Of a stretch of 64,000 nt of DNA, positions 36,089 through 45,421 are shown in pieces. Under the pieces are notes generated by a model. The model worked only from the letters and a program-made list of their open reading frames with translations, had not been told where the DNA came from and did not search any database. Source of the stretch: Elusimicrobia bacterium RIFOXYA2_FULL_47_53 (GTDB taxonomy: Bacteria; Elusimicrobiota; Endomicrobiia; Endomicrobiales; XYA2-FULL-47-53); contig MGVE01000008.1 of NCBI GenBank assembly GCA_001800315.1, positions 1 to 64,000 of the forward strand. The letters run 5' to 3'. The position numbers and the translations under genes are program-made. The first letter of the stretch is position 1; each line of letters starts with the position of its first letter.

Positions 36089-37185
36089 AAAACATACCTC
36101 TTGTAAGCCCGATACTCGGTGAAGACGAAAAAAACATTTTGTGCGCTGTCATTGATTCAAAAATCATAGCCAGCGGAAAATATGTTGCTGATTTTGAAGC
36201 GGCCTGCGCCAACGCCTGGGGGGCGAAGTTCGGAATAGCAACTTCCAACGGCACAACCGCCTTGCACGCGGCGCTGATTGCGTCGGGAATCGGCAAAGGC
36301 GACGAGGTGCTCACAACGCCCTTCAGCTTTATCGCAACATCCAACAGCATAATGTTTTGCGGCGCTAAACCGGTTTTCGCCGATATTGATTCTAATACAT
36401 ATAATATTTCAGCCCTCAACGCCGAGGCTGTGCTTAAAAAAAGGAAATCCATTAAAGCCATTCTGCTTGTGCATCTCTACGGGCTTCCCTGCGATATGGA
36501 TGCTTTTATGAAACTCAAAAAAAAGTACGGCGTAAAAATAATAGAAGACTGCGCTCAGGCGCACGGAGCGAAATTCAACGGCAAAACCGTAGGCAGTATC
36601 GGCGACGCCGGAGCATTTTCTTTCTACGCGACGAAAAACATGACGACCGGCGAAGGCGGCATAGTGCTGACAAGCAATGCCCTCACCGATAAAACCGCGC
36701 GCAGTTTCATTAATCACGGCAGAAAAGGCCATTCAACCCATTCTATACTGGGGCACAATTTCAGGCTGACAAACCTCGCCGCCGGCATTGGCCTTGTCCA
36801 GCTGGCAAAGCTGTCCGAGTGGAACCGGAAACGCAGGTCCAACGCGGAATATTTAAATAACGGGCTCCGGGGCCTAAGTTTTATTTCTGTTCCGTTTGTT
36901 CCGGAAAAATGCGAACATGTCTATCATCAATATACCATACGGGTTAAGAGCGGCCTGCGCGACAAACTGACGGCGCACCTCTCGGCGAACGGGGTCGGCG
37001 CCGGGATCTACTACCCTTACGCAATTTACAGGCAGGAATATTATGCCAGGCTTGGATACAAAAAAGGGCTCTGCCCTGAGGCCGAGAAAGCCGCCAAAGA
37101 AGTTATCTCCCTGCCGGTTCACCCGGCTCTTACGCAAGACGACCTTGCTGTCATTGTAAATGCGGTAAAATCCTTTAAGCCGTAA
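36085..37185 (+). CDS. DegT/DnrJ/EryC1-family sugar aminotransferase, GnnB-like by context
   Basis: The 366-residue fold-type I PLP enzyme has the PLP lysine Lys184 in FYATKNMTTGEGG. It also has the family stretches ATSNGTTALHAAL, TTPFSFIATSNSI, EDCAQAHGA and HYxY-like substrate loops near the C terminus. DegT enzymes aminate keto-sugar nucleotides. Placement between lpxI and a Gfo/Idh/MocA dehydrogenase inside a lipid A operon matches the GnnB/GnnA pair, which converts UDP-GlcNAc to UDP-GlcNAc3N. The family is certain; the GnnB role is inferred from neighbours. A different LPS amino sugar is the main alternative. Confidence 0.8.
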   Translation: MKNIPLVSPILGEDEKNILCAVIDSKIIASGKYVADFEAACANAWGAKFGIATSNGTTALHAALIASGIGKGDEVLTTPFSFIATSNSIMFCGAKPVFADIDSNTYNISALNAEAVLKKRKSIKAILLVHLYGLPCDMDAFMKLKKKYGVKIIEDCAQAHGAKFNGKTVGSIGDAGAFSFYATKNMTTGEGGIVLTSNALTDKTARSFINHGRKGHSTHSILGHNFRLTNLAAGIGLVQLAKLSEWNRKRRSNAEYLNNGLRGLSFISVPFVPEKCEHVYHQYTIRVKSGLRDKLTAHLSANGVGAGIYYPYAIYRQEYYARLGYKKGLCPEAEKAAKEVISLPVHPALTQDDLAVIVNAVKSFKP

Positions 37186-37188
37186 ATA

Positions 37189-38133
37189 ATGCTTATGAGA
37201 AAAATCAAAACAGCCATTATCGGAGTCGGCTCTCTGGGACAGCATCACGCGCGGATTCTCGCCAAACACCCGGATTCGGAACTGGTAGCCATTGTTGACA
37301 GCGACCTGAAACGAAGCGAGAAGCTCGCTAAAACCTATAATACCTCGGCGTTTGCTGATATTAACGGCCTTGCCGGCAAGGCGGAGGCCGCCGTAATAGC
37401 CGTCCCGACTCCGGCGCACTACCAGATAGCCAGGGCATTGTTAAATGCCGGCATACACTGCCTTGTGGAAAAACCCTTCACCTCAACCGTGGAAGAGGCG
37501 GAAGAGCTTATTGAAATATCAATTAAGCAAAATCTCGTTTTGCAGGTCGGCCACATTGAGCGATTCAACCCGGCCGTTGTGGCGGCAATGCCATACATAA
37601 AATCTCCCAAATTCGTTGAAGTAAACAGGCTCGGGCCCTACGACCCGCGGACAAGCCACATCGGCGTAATTCTTGACCTTATGATTCACGACCTGGACAT
37701 GGTGACGGCTCTTGTCAACGACAGGATTGTTTCCATAGAAGCTCACGGAGCCAAGGTGCTCTCCGATCATGAAGACATTGCCAAAGTCAGGATAAAATTC
37801 GCGGGCGGCTGCGTGGCGGATTTGTCCGCGAGCAGAGTATCTTTGGATAAGTACCGCAAAATAAGGATTTTTCAGCCGGATTGCTACATCTCGGTTGACT
37901 ACGCCGGCAAAAGCCTGAAAGTATACCGCAAAAAAGCCGGAGCCGAAAAAGTTTCTTCCCTGCTGGATATTGATGTAATTAAGCCAAAAATTAAGGAAGA
38001 GGAACCTCTGTATCTTGAGCTGGACCATTTCCTTTCCTGTGTCAGCGAGGGCAAGCCTCCTCTGGTCAGCGGCCAGCACGGCCGCAACGCGCTGGAACTC
38101 GCGCTTGAAATCAGGAAAAACCTTACTCTTTAG
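37189..38133 (+). CDS. Gfo/Idh/MocA-family NAD-dependent sugar dehydrogenase, GnnA-like by context
   Basis: The 314-residue protein has an N-terminal Rossmann fold (IIGVGSLGQHHARIL), the catalytic-lysine motif CLVEKPF and the stretch GHIERFNPAV that recurs in LPS-operon members of this family. It could oxidise the 3-hydroxyl of UDP-GlcNAc so that the upstream aminotransferase can install an amino group. Members of the family commonly sit between lpxI and lpxB. An alternative start is the ATG at 37195. Its substrate is inferred from context only. Confidence 0.8.
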   Translation: MLMRKIKTAIIGVGSLGQHHARILAKHPDSELVAIVDSDLKRSEKLAKTYNTSAFADINGLAGKAEAAVIAVPTPAHYQIARALLNAGIHCLVEKPFTSTVEEAEELIEISIKQNLVLQVGHIERFNPAVVAAMPYIKSPKFVEVNRLGPYDPRTSHIGVILDLMIHDLDMVTALVNDRIVSIEAHGAKVLSDHEDIAKVRIKFAGGCVADLSASRVSLDKYRKIRIFQPDCYISVDYAGKSLKVYRKKAGAEKVSSLLDIDVIKPKIKEEEPLYLELDHFLSCVSEGKPPLVSGQHGRNALELALEIRKNLTL

Positions 38134-38134
38134 A

Positions 38135-40099
38135 ATGAAAACAAAATGGGTTATCCTCACTCTGCTTGCAGCTGCCGCCCTTAGAATCGCGTACCTCATT
38201 GAAGTAAAAGACACCCCTGTCCTTACCTTCCTCTACATTGACTCGCAGTTTTATCACAACTGGGCCGCGAAAATAGCCGCGGGAGATATTCTCGGCGGCA
38301 GCCGGGTGTTTTTTATGGCACCTTTTTACGCCTATTTTCTCGCGGCCGTTTATGCGGTTTTGGGCGCCGACTCCCTGACACCGCTGTATTTTCAGATATT
38401 TTTCGGCACCGTATCCTGTCTGCTGATTTTTCTGCTGACCGATAAATATTTCTCCAGAAAAGCCGCTTACGCAGCCCTGCTTATATCCGCTTTATATCCT
38501 GTTTTTATTTTCTACGATGTGGTTCTTTTAAAAGAGAACCTTATGGTGCTGTTTATTCTTTTGTTCGCTCTTGTTTATCCGCTGGACGCCAAAGAGCCTC
38601 AGCCGCGCTGGACGGGCTACTTTTTAGGGGGACTCTTTACCGCGATAAGCTCCCTTATGCGCGCCAATATTTTTTTACTGCTTCCGTTCCTTCTGTTTTT
38701 TGAATATAAAAGAAACAAGGGCATGCTTCTTAGAAACAGCCTTATTTTCGCGCTCGGGCTTTTTATAGTCATATTCCCCGTGGCTTTACGGAACAAAATC
38801 GCCGGCGGGGAATGGGTAATTACGGTCGCCGAGGGAGGAATGAACTTCTGGACCGGCAACAACCCCAACTCTAACGGCGCCTATGTGGGCGCTGATTTTA
38901 TCCGTTCCGAGGAGCCGGAATTTGAGGACGAAGATTTCAGGGCCGAAGCCTCTAAAAGAACCGGCAGGGAATTAAGCCTCAAGGAAGCTTCCGATTACTG
39001 GTATGCCGAGAGTTTCAGGTTTATTTCGTCTCAGCCGGCGCGTTTCGCTCACCTGCTTTACAGAAAGTTCATAGGGTTTATCCACAAAACCGAGCTTCCT
39101 TCCGACCTGAATTTTTATTTCGCCCGGGACTTTTCTTATACGCTTAGATGGGATATTATTCACTTCGGAATAATATTTCCTTTCGCGGCGGCGGGAATGC
39201 TCTTCGCGAGAAAAAAGTCCCCGGCGAATTATATTTTCCTTTCCATAATAGCCGCGAACCTGCTTTCAAGCCTGATATTTTTTAATTCCTCCAGGTACAG
39301 GCTGCCCGCTGTCCCGTTCATAATAATTTACTGCGGCTATTTTATATCGGCCGTGATTGATTCTTTTGAAAAGAATAAAAATCTAAAAACGGCCGGCAGA
39401 GCAAAAACCAGGGCTCAGAAACCGAGCCTCTGGCCCTACGCGGCGGTGATAGTACCGCTTTTCGTGCTTTCCAATTATAAAGACACGATTTACGAGGGCA
39501 TCGCCGCCAAGAGGGTAAACTACATTAATGCCTCTACTTTTTACTTCAGGGCCGGGAACTACTCCAAGGCGGAGGAGATGCTCAAAAGATGCCTGGAGAT
39601 TGACCCATCCTACGCTTTGGCTTACGAAAGGTACGCCGTGCTCCTTGATAAGACGGGCAGAAAGGAAGAGGCCGGCAGATACCTTAAGCAGGCCGCCGAG
39701 GCTAACCTTCAGAAATACGACCCGAGAGCCTCAAGGGAAATGTCTTCCGACCAGAGGGCTTACGCCCTTTATAAAAACAAACAATTCGGCGAAGCCCTGA
39801 AGCTATTCAAGGAATTGCTGGCAAAAAATCCTCAGAGCGCCAAAGAACTGCGCAATAACATAGGTTTATGTTACATGGAATTAAACGAATTTGACAAGGC
39901 CAGGGCTTCTTTTGAAAGCTCGCTGGCGATTGACCCGTCCTACGACAAGGCCTTCTTTAACATGGGCCTTTTAAGCGAGAGAAGCGGAAACCTCTTGGGC
40001 GCTCTGGAGTATTACAATAAGGCTCTTGCCATAAACCCGGAATATAAAAAGGCAAAGCAAAAGATAGCGCTTATCTACCAGAACCTGGGAAAAAAATAA
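38135..40099 (+). CDS. GT39/ArnT-like membrane glycosyltransferase with C-terminal TPR domain
   Basis: The start at 38135 is chosen because it follows the preceding stop by one base and begins a membrane helix (MKTKWVILTLLAAAALRIAYL); a longer frame upstream would overlap the dehydrogenase by 119 bases. The 654-residue protein has about 10-11 transmembrane helices. The first periplasmic loop carries the acidic YIDSQFYH typical of polyprenyl-phosphate-sugar glycosyltransferases of the PMT family. From about residue 470 come four TPR-like repeats (YSKAEEMLKRCLEIDPSYALAY, EALKLFKELLAKNPQ and similar). Location beside lpxB suggests LPS or cell-surface glycosylation. Acceptor and sugar are unknown. 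Confidence 0.78.
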   Translation: MKTKWVILTLLAAAALRIAYLIEVKDTPVLTFLYIDSQFYHNWAAKIAAGDILGGSRVFFMAPFYAYFLAAVYAVLGADSLTPLYFQIFFGTVSCLLIFLLTDKYFSRKAAYAALLISALYPVFIFYDVVLLKENLMVLFILLFALVYPLDAKEPQPRWTGYFLGGLFTAISSLMRANIFLLLPFLLFFEYKRNKGMLLRNSLIFALGLFIVIFPVALRNKIAGGEWVITVAEGGMNFWTGNNPNSNGAYVGADFIRSEEPEFEDEDFRAEASKRTGRELSLKEASDYWYAESFRFISSQPARFAHLLYRKFIGFIHKTELPSDLNFYFARDFSYTLRWDIIHFGIIFPFAAAGMLFARKKSPANYIFLSIIAANLLSSLIFFNSSRYRLPAVPFIIIYCGYFISAVIDSFEKNKNLKTAGRAKTRAQKPSLWPYAAVIVPLFVLSNYKDTIYEGIAAKRVNYINASTFYFRAGNYSKAEEMLKRCLEIDPSYALAYERYAVLLDKTGRKEEAGRYLKQAAEANLQKYDPRASREMSSDQRAYALYKNKQFGEALKLFKELLAKNPQSAKELRNNIGLCYMELNEFDKARASFESSLAIDPSYDKAFFNMGLLSERSGNLLGALEYYNKALAINPEYKKAKQKIALIYQNLGKK

Positions 40100-40102
40100 A
40101 AT

Positions 40103-41179
40103 ATGACTAAAATATTTATTTCAGCCGGAGACTCATCGGGCGAGATCCACGCCGCGAAACTCGTTTCCGAGATAAAAAAAATAGAGCCGGGAGCCTTCGT
40201 CAGCGCTCTGGGAGGGGATAACCTCAGGAATTCGGCAGACAGGTTTCTTTTCAATTTAATTGACCTGAGCGCTTTCGGCTTTTGGGCGCCCTTTAAGCAG
40301 TACTTCAGGCTGAGAAAACTTTTCAACCGGATTAAAACACTCTGGTCGGCCGACAGGCCCGATAAAGTCATACTGGTTGATTACTACGGCTTTAACATCC
40401 ATCTGGCCAAAGAAGCCCGCGGAAGAAATATCCCGGTCTACTACTACATAAGCCCCCAGGTCTGGGCCAGCCGCGCGGGCAGAATAGAAAAGCTCAGGAA
40501 ATATATAAATAAAATGATCGTTATCCTTCCTTTTGAGGAAAAACTTTATAAAGACCGGGGAGTTGACGCTGTTTTCGCGGGCCATCCCTTAATTGACCTG
40601 GTGCCCGCGGCTCAGTGGCGCTACGGCGAAAAACCCGTCATCGGAATATTTCCGGGCAGCCGCCCCAGCGTCGCGGTAAAACACCTTGACACGCTTTATA
40701 AAGCCGCCGCGCTGATCAACAAATCAATTCCGTCGGAATTTCTGGTCTTCGGCACCGATAACCTTAAAGACCTTTACGCAGGATGCCCCTATAAGGTTGT
40801 CTTTGAAAAGGATTTTAAGCAGCGGCAGAATCTTACCCTGGCCTTATCGGTTTCCGGCACCGTAAGCCTTGAGAACACGCTTCTTGGCATACCCATGGTG
40901 GTTATGTATAAACTTTCGGCGCTGAACTACAGGCTGGCAAAGATGCTTGTGAAAATAAAATATATTACGATGGCAAATATTCTCACCGGTAAAATGCTCG
41001 TGCCGGAGCTTATTCAGTCTGACGCGAGCCCTGAAAAAATTGCCAACAAGGCCATAGAAATGCTAAAAGATAGAGAATTGCTCCGCTCGGTGAGCGCTGA
41101 ACTGGCCAGCCTGAGGAGTATTTTAGGAAATTCAGGCTCTGCCCGCAGAGCCGCCGGCATAATAATGGAGAAAGCATGA
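40103..41179 (+). CDS. lpxB: LpxB, lipid A disaccharide synthase
   Basis: This GT19 glycosyltransferase joins UDP-2,3-diacylglucosamine and lipid X. The 358-residue protein carries the N-terminal FISAGDSSGEIHAAKLV motif, the central YYISPQVWASRAGRI stretch, the GHPLIDLV loop, PGSR (IGIFPGSRPS) and the late SGTVSLENTLLGIPMVV nucleotide-sugar region. It starts 3 bases after the glycosyltransferase and overlaps msbA by 4 bases. Confidence 0.96.
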   Translation: MTKIFISAGDSSGEIHAAKLVSEIKKIEPGAFVSALGGDNLRNSADRFLFNLIDLSAFGFWAPFKQYFRLRKLFNRIKTLWSADRPDKVILVDYYGFNIHLAKEARGRNIPVYYYISPQVWASRAGRIEKLRKYINKMIVILPFEEKLYKDRGVDAVFAGHPLIDLVPAAQWRYGEKPVIGIFPGSRPSVAVKHLDTLYKAAALINKSIPSEFLVFGTDNLKDLYAGCPYKVVFEKDFKQRQNLTLALSVSGTVSLENTLLGIPMVVMYKLSALNYRLAKMLVKIKYITMANILTGKMLVPELIQSDASPEKIANKAIEMLKDRELLRSVSAELASLRSILGNSGSARRAAGIIMEKA

Positions 41180-42891
41180 TATACAAAAGGCTCATAAATT
41201 ACCTGACGGCGCACAGGAACAGGTTCATCCTCGCGCTTTTGTGCATGGCCGTCTTTTCAGCGCTTAACGGCGCCAACATGTGGCTCATCAAGACTATCTT
41301 TGATAAAATCCTTTATTCAAAAGATATGCAGATGCTCTACACGATAACTCTCTTAATCCCCGTGGTTTTTCTCGTTAAGGGAATGGCCGGTTACGGCCAG
41401 AACTATCTGATGTACTATATAACCCAGAATGTGATTAAGACCATCCGCAACCAGCTCCATAACAAGCTTGTCTATCTCTCGCACGATTTCTTCGTAAAAA
41501 ATTCTTCCGCCAGGCTTATGGCAAGGGTTACAAACGATGTCCACGCATTGGAAAACGCCATGTTCAGGGTCCCGCCGAGCATTATAAGAGACGGGCTTAC
41601 CGTTATTGTGATGATCGGGGCTCTGTTTTACCTGCACTGGAAGTTCGCGCTCATGTCTCTGGTTGTCTTTCCCGTGGCGGCGCTGCCTCTCTCCCAATTC
41701 GCTAAAAAAATGAGAAGCGCCTCCAGGCAGGGCCAGAAGCAGATGGGGGAGGTTTACTCTTCCCTTCAGGAAATGCTCAACGGCATAAGCGTTATCAAGG
41801 CCTTCATTCAGGAAAAAGCCGAGATGGAAAGATTCTCAAGAGAAAATGAGAAGTACTACCACACCCAGCAGAAGTTCATCCGGGTTGACGCGCGCTCAAG
41901 CCCCATAATGGAATTAATCGGGGCCCTTGGTGTATCTTTTGTTCTCTGGTACGGAGCCAAGGATGTTATAAGCGGCGTCTGGACCGCGGGCTCATTCGTC
42001 GCGTTTATGACGGCCGCCTTTTCCATTTACCAGCCTTTGAAAAATTTTGCTCAGACAAACTCGCTCATTCAGCAGGCATACGCCGGCACGGAGCGCATTT
42101 TTGAGATATTAGACGAAAAGCCGACTATTACCGACAGTTCAAACGCCGTTGATCTGCCCCGTTTTTACTCGGAAATAGTTTTTGAGAACGCGACATTCCA
42201 CTATCCCGAAAAACAGGATGTGCTGAAAAACATTAATCTGAAAATAAAGGCGGGGGAAATCGTCGCCGTGGTCGGGCCCTCCGGCTCGGGAAAAACCTCG
42301 CTGGCGAACCTTCTGCTGCGCTTTTACGACCCCAACAGCGGGAAGGTGCTCATTGACGGGCACGACGCGAAAGACCTTACTCTTGCTTCGCTGCGCTCTC
42401 AGATAGGCATTGTCACGCAGGAGGTTATGCTCTTTAACGAAACCTTGAAATATAACATTTCCTTCGGTAACAAAGAGGCGACCGACGAACAGATAGTGTC
42501 GGCGGCAAAGGTCGCCAATGCCCACCAGTTCATATCAAGAATGCCGGGCGGCTATGATACCCAGATAGGCGAGCGCGGGGTAAAACTTTCCGGAGGAGAG
42601 AGGCAGAGAATTGCCATCGCGAGAGCCATACTTAAAAATCCGCCCATACTCATACTTGACGAAGCGACAAGCGCCCTTGACGCCGAATCTGAAAAACTTG
42701 TACAGGAAGCTATTGAGCACCTCATGGAGCACAGAACCGTGCTTATGATAGCCCACAGGCTTTCCACGGTAAAAAAAGCCGACAGGATCGTCGTCATAGA
42801 CAAAGGCGAGATAGTGGAAGAAGGCACTCACGACAAATTAATCGCCAATGAAGGCGTATACTCCAAGCTTCACAACCTGCAGCTGCTTTAA
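41176..42891 (+). CDS. msbA: MsbA-like lipid A flippase (ABC exporter)
   Basis: The 571-residue half-transporter has a six-helix ABC membrane domain (about 15-310) and an ATPase domain. The latter shows Walker A GPSGSGKTSL, Q-loop IVTQEVMLFN, signature LSGGERQRIAIARAI, Walker B ILILDEATSALD and switch MIAHRLSTV. Direct linkage to lpxB supports the MsbA role of flipping core-lipid A across the inner membrane. Generic multidrug exporters look alike, so the assignment rests partly on context. lpxK and the Kdo transferase gene, often next to msbA, are not in this window. Confidence 0.88.
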   Translation: MIYKRLINYLTAHRNRFILALLCMAVFSALNGANMWLIKTIFDKILYSKDMQMLYTITLLIPVVFLVKGMAGYGQNYLMYYITQNVIKTIRNQLHNKLVYLSHDFFVKNSSARLMARVTNDVHALENAMFRVPPSIIRDGLTVIVMIGALFYLHWKFALMSLVVFPVAALPLSQFAKKMRSASRQGQKQMGEVYSSLQEMLNGISVIKAFIQEKAEMERFSRENEKYYHTQQKFIRVDARSSPIMELIGALGVSFVLWYGAKDVISGVWTAGSFVAFMTAAFSIYQPLKNFAQTNSLIQQAYAGTERIFEILDEKPTITDSSNAVDLPRFYSEIVFENATFHYPEKQDVLKNINLKIKAGEIVAVVGPSGSGKTSLANLLLRFYDPNSGKVLIDGHDAKDLTLASLRSQIGIVTQEVMLFNETLKYNISFGNKEATDEQIVSAAKVANAHQFISRMPGGYDTQIGERGVKLSGGERQRIAIARAILKNPPILILDEATSALDAESEKLVQEAIEHLMEHRTVLMIAHRLSTVKKADRIVVIDKGEIVEEGTHDKLIANEGVYSKLHNLQLL

Positions 42892-42924
42892 TTTTCACGG
42901 CAAATTTGTTAAAATCGGGAGCGT

Positions 42925-43917
42925 ATGAAACTTAATAAGCTTATTTCTCTTTTCGTTTTTTTTGCGTTATTTTCTGCGGCGCTGCACGCCAAACCGTACC
43001 CGCCGACCGATGACAGTTCTTACGACGGGCTTGCTCCGGGAGGGCGTTCGCTCGCCATGGGCCAGGCTTTCACCGCCCTCGGCGGAGACCCTTCAACCAT
43101 ATTTTTCAACCCCGCCGGCCTTACAAGCGTTGAAAAACAGTATTTCAGCATGACTTTTGAAGTCACCAGGCAGAGCGCTTTGACCTCGGAGGAAATTTTT
43201 TCTTCGGAAATGCTGCGAAACAAGAACCTTATTTTTCTCGGACTGATAAGCAATAACGGGGCTTTCTCCTGGAGGCCGCTGTCCGACGCCGTTATCAGAA
43301 CTGCCAGCGGCGCCGACTGGAAAGAAACCGAGATAAAAATTAACCAGTACACTCTTTCTGCCGGCCACAGGGGAAATGAAACCGTTGATTCGGGCATGAA
43401 TATCTCCTATATAAACGGAAGAGTGGCCGAATCCGGAACTGAGAACGGCGCTCCGTTTGCCAATATTGCCGACGGGAACGGCCTGTCTGTTGACTTCGGA
43501 CTGCTCTACCACCTGACAAGCCAGTTTAACCTTGGGTTGAATTTTAAAAACCTCGCCGGGTTTATCTGGTGGGACGACTATGAGCAGGAGCAGCTGCCGT
43601 TTACTCTCAGGGGCGGTTTTGCTTTCAATATAGGCAGTTTCCTTGTTTTCAGTTCTGACTGGGAAAAGAAGTTCAACAGAGGCGCGCTCGGCCCCAGAGA
43701 GACGGTGCATTTCGGCATAGAGCAGGCCTTCGGAAAGATCATTCAGCTCAGAGGCGGAGTTTACGGCGAAGACTTAAGAGACGCGGACAAAACCGTCTAT
43801 ACCGCCGGCATAGGGTATTTCGCAAATAAATATTCTCTGTCGTTTTCCGGCGAGAAATACAAAATCAATGGTTTTGATGTTTTCAGATATCTGTTCAGCC
43901 TGGACCTTCCCATATAA
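42925..43917 (+). CDS. PorV/UPF0164-like outer-membrane beta-barrel protein
   Basis: The 330-residue protein has a signal peptide (about 1-21, ending ALHAK). The FadL/PorV-type hatch segment GGRSLAMGQAFTALGGDPS and FFNPAGL follow, then alternating beta-strands to a hydrophobic end. Proteins of this group form 14-strand barrels; PorV is a shuttle of type IX secretion, but many members have no known role. No other type IX secretion gene is in the window. A -10-like TAAAAT (42910-42915) lies so close to the ATG that the mRNA would be nearly leaderless. Confidence 0.72.
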   Translation: MKLNKLISLFVFFALFSAALHAKPYPPTDDSSYDGLAPGGRSLAMGQAFTALGGDPSTIFFNPAGLTSVEKQYFSMTFEVTRQSALTSEEIFSSEMLRNKNLIFLGLISNNGAFSWRPLSDAVIRTASGADWKETEIKINQYTLSAGHRGNETVDSGMNISYINGRVAESGTENGAPFANIADGNGLSVDFGLLYHLTSQFNLGLNFKNLAGFIWWDDYEQEQLPFTLRGGFAFNIGSFLVFSSDWEKKFNRGALGPRETVHFGIEQAFGKIIQLRGGVYGEDLRDADKTVYTAGIGYFANKYSLSFSGEKYKINGFDVFRYLFSLDLPI

Positions 43918-43942
43918 TGGCTCTGCCCGGGACTAACTAAAA

Positions 43943-45403
43943 ATGCTATCAGAACTGCTTAACAGGATAAAAGCCTACCTGCCCGACGAAAACCTTTCAG
44001 TTGTTGAAAAAGCCTTTGAATTCTCCAGAAAAGCCCATGATAAACAGCTCCGCGCCTCCGGCGAAGAATTTTTCCAGCACTCGTATTCCGTTGCCAGGAT
44101 ATTAACCGAGCTGAAGCTTGACGCCGCCACCATTTCGGCGGCCCTTCTGCACGATGTCCTGGAAGATACAAAGGTCACTCACCATGAAATGCAGAACGAA
44201 TTCGGCAAGGAGATAACCGCTCTTGTAGACGGAGTCACAAAAATAAGCTCTTACCATTTCGCGGACCCTGAAACAGCGCAGGCTGAAAACTGGCGCAAAA
44301 TGATCCTTGCCATTACAAAAGACATAAGGGTAATCCTGATCAAGCTTGCCGACCGCATTCACAACTTAAGAACCATTAAATACCTGGATCCTTCAAAACA
44401 GAGCATAATAGCCTCGGAATCTCTCTCACTTTACGCGCCTTTCGCGCAAAGGCTCGGGATTTATAAGTGGAAAAACGAGATGGAGGACCTGTCGTTTGAG
44501 GTTTTGGAACCGGTAATATCTAAAAACCTTAAAGCGGAGCTTGAGACAAGGCAGGAAAGCAATATCGCCAACCTGGAACTGTGGAAAAAACTTATAAGCG
44601 AAAAGCTTTCTCCTTTCGGCATAAAATACCAGCTGCTGGCAAGGCCCAAAAACATTTTCGGCATTTATAAAAAGATGAAACGCCAGCACAAACCCTCGGC
44701 TGAAATACAGGATCTCATCGGCCTGCGGCTGGTAACAGACACCGTCGCGAACTGCTACGCGCTGCTGGGCATTATTTCAAGCCAGTTCACGCAGGTGGAC
44801 GGCTCTTTTACCGACTATATCGCCGTGCCCAAAATAAACATGTACCAGTCCCTGCACACGACTATTGTCGGGCCAAACAACATAATCGCGGAACTGCAGA
44901 TCCGGACCGAAGAGATGCACCGCAGGTCGGAATACGGAATAGCGGCGCACTGGCGCTATAAAGAACACGGTGAATCAAAAGACTTGAAAGCCGGCACGGC
45001 GAGAAAGGAAATGATTGAAGAGAAACTGGACTGGCTTAAAGAAGTCCTTGAATGGCAGCAGGAACTCAAGGACCCCAGGGAGTTCTTAAGCGCTCTTAAA
45101 GTGGAATGCGAGTTTGAGCAGATATTCGTGTTTACGCCCAAGGGGAAGGTGATAAAGCTTGCCATGGGCGCCACACCGGTTGATTTCGCGTACCATGTTC
45201 ATTCCGAGGTGGGAAACCATTGCTACGCGGCGAAAGTGGGCAACAAAATAGTGCCTCTGAGCTATAAGCTGAACAGCGGAGAAATATGCGAGATTTTGAC
45301 AAGAAAAAATTCCGAGCCGAATAAGCACTGGCTGGAATTTTCCATTACCGCGGGAGCTAGGTCTAAAATAAGGAAGTTTTTAAGGGAAAAAAGCCTGAAA
45401 TAA
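43943..45403 (+). CDS. short Rel/SpoT-type (p)ppGpp synthetase/hydrolase
   Basis: The 486-residue protein has an HD hydrolase domain (about 20-175; His70-Asp71 in ALLHDVLEDT), a synthetase domain (about 220-350; MYQSLHTTIVGP) and a TGS domain (about 390-450; FVFTPKGKVIKLAMGATPVDFAY). It then stops. Long Rel/RelA/SpoT proteins are about 700-750 residues with helical, zinc-finger/CC and ACT regions that are missing here. Both catalytic centres look intact, so it is probably bifunctional but lacks the C-terminal regulatory part. Its last codons form half of a terminator shared with rpmB. Confidence 0.9.
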   Translation: MLSELLNRIKAYLPDENLSVVEKAFEFSRKAHDKQLRASGEEFFQHSYSVARILTELKLDAATISAALLHDVLEDTKVTHHEMQNEFGKEITALVDGVTKISSYHFADPETAQAENWRKMILAITKDIRVILIKLADRIHNLRTIKYLDPSKQSIIASESLSLYAPFAQRLGIYKWKNEMEDLSFEVLEPVISKNLKAELETRQESNIANLELWKKLISEKLSPFGIKYQLLARPKNIFGIYKKMKRQHKPSAEIQDLIGLRLVTDTVANCYALLGIISSQFTQVDGSFTDYIAVPKINMYQSLHTTIVGPNNIIAELQIRTEEMHRRSEYGIAAHWRYKEHGESKDLKAGTARKEMIEEKLDWLKEVLEWQQELKDPREFLSALKVECEFEQIFVFTPKGKVIKLAMGATPVDFAYHVHSEVGNHCYAAKVGNKIVPLSYKLNSGEICEILTRKNSEPNKHWLEFSITAGARSKIRKFLREKSLK

Positions 45404-45421
45404 CCGTTAAGCGGCTTTTTT
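45387..45421. terminator. bidirectional terminator shared by the Rel/Spo gene and rpmB
   Basis: AAAAAAGCC (45387-45395) pairs with GGCTTTTTT (45413-45421) around 17 bases, so each strand reads a stem ending in six T. The stop codons of the two convergent genes (45401-45403 and 45407-45409) lie in the loop, and both genes contribute coding bases to the stem. Confidence 0.7.

Noticed and set aside
38015-38134. 40-residue N-terminal extension of the GT39-like protein
   Set aside because: It overlaps the end of the dehydrogenase gene by 119 bases. The later ATG starts a membrane helix one base after that gene's stop.
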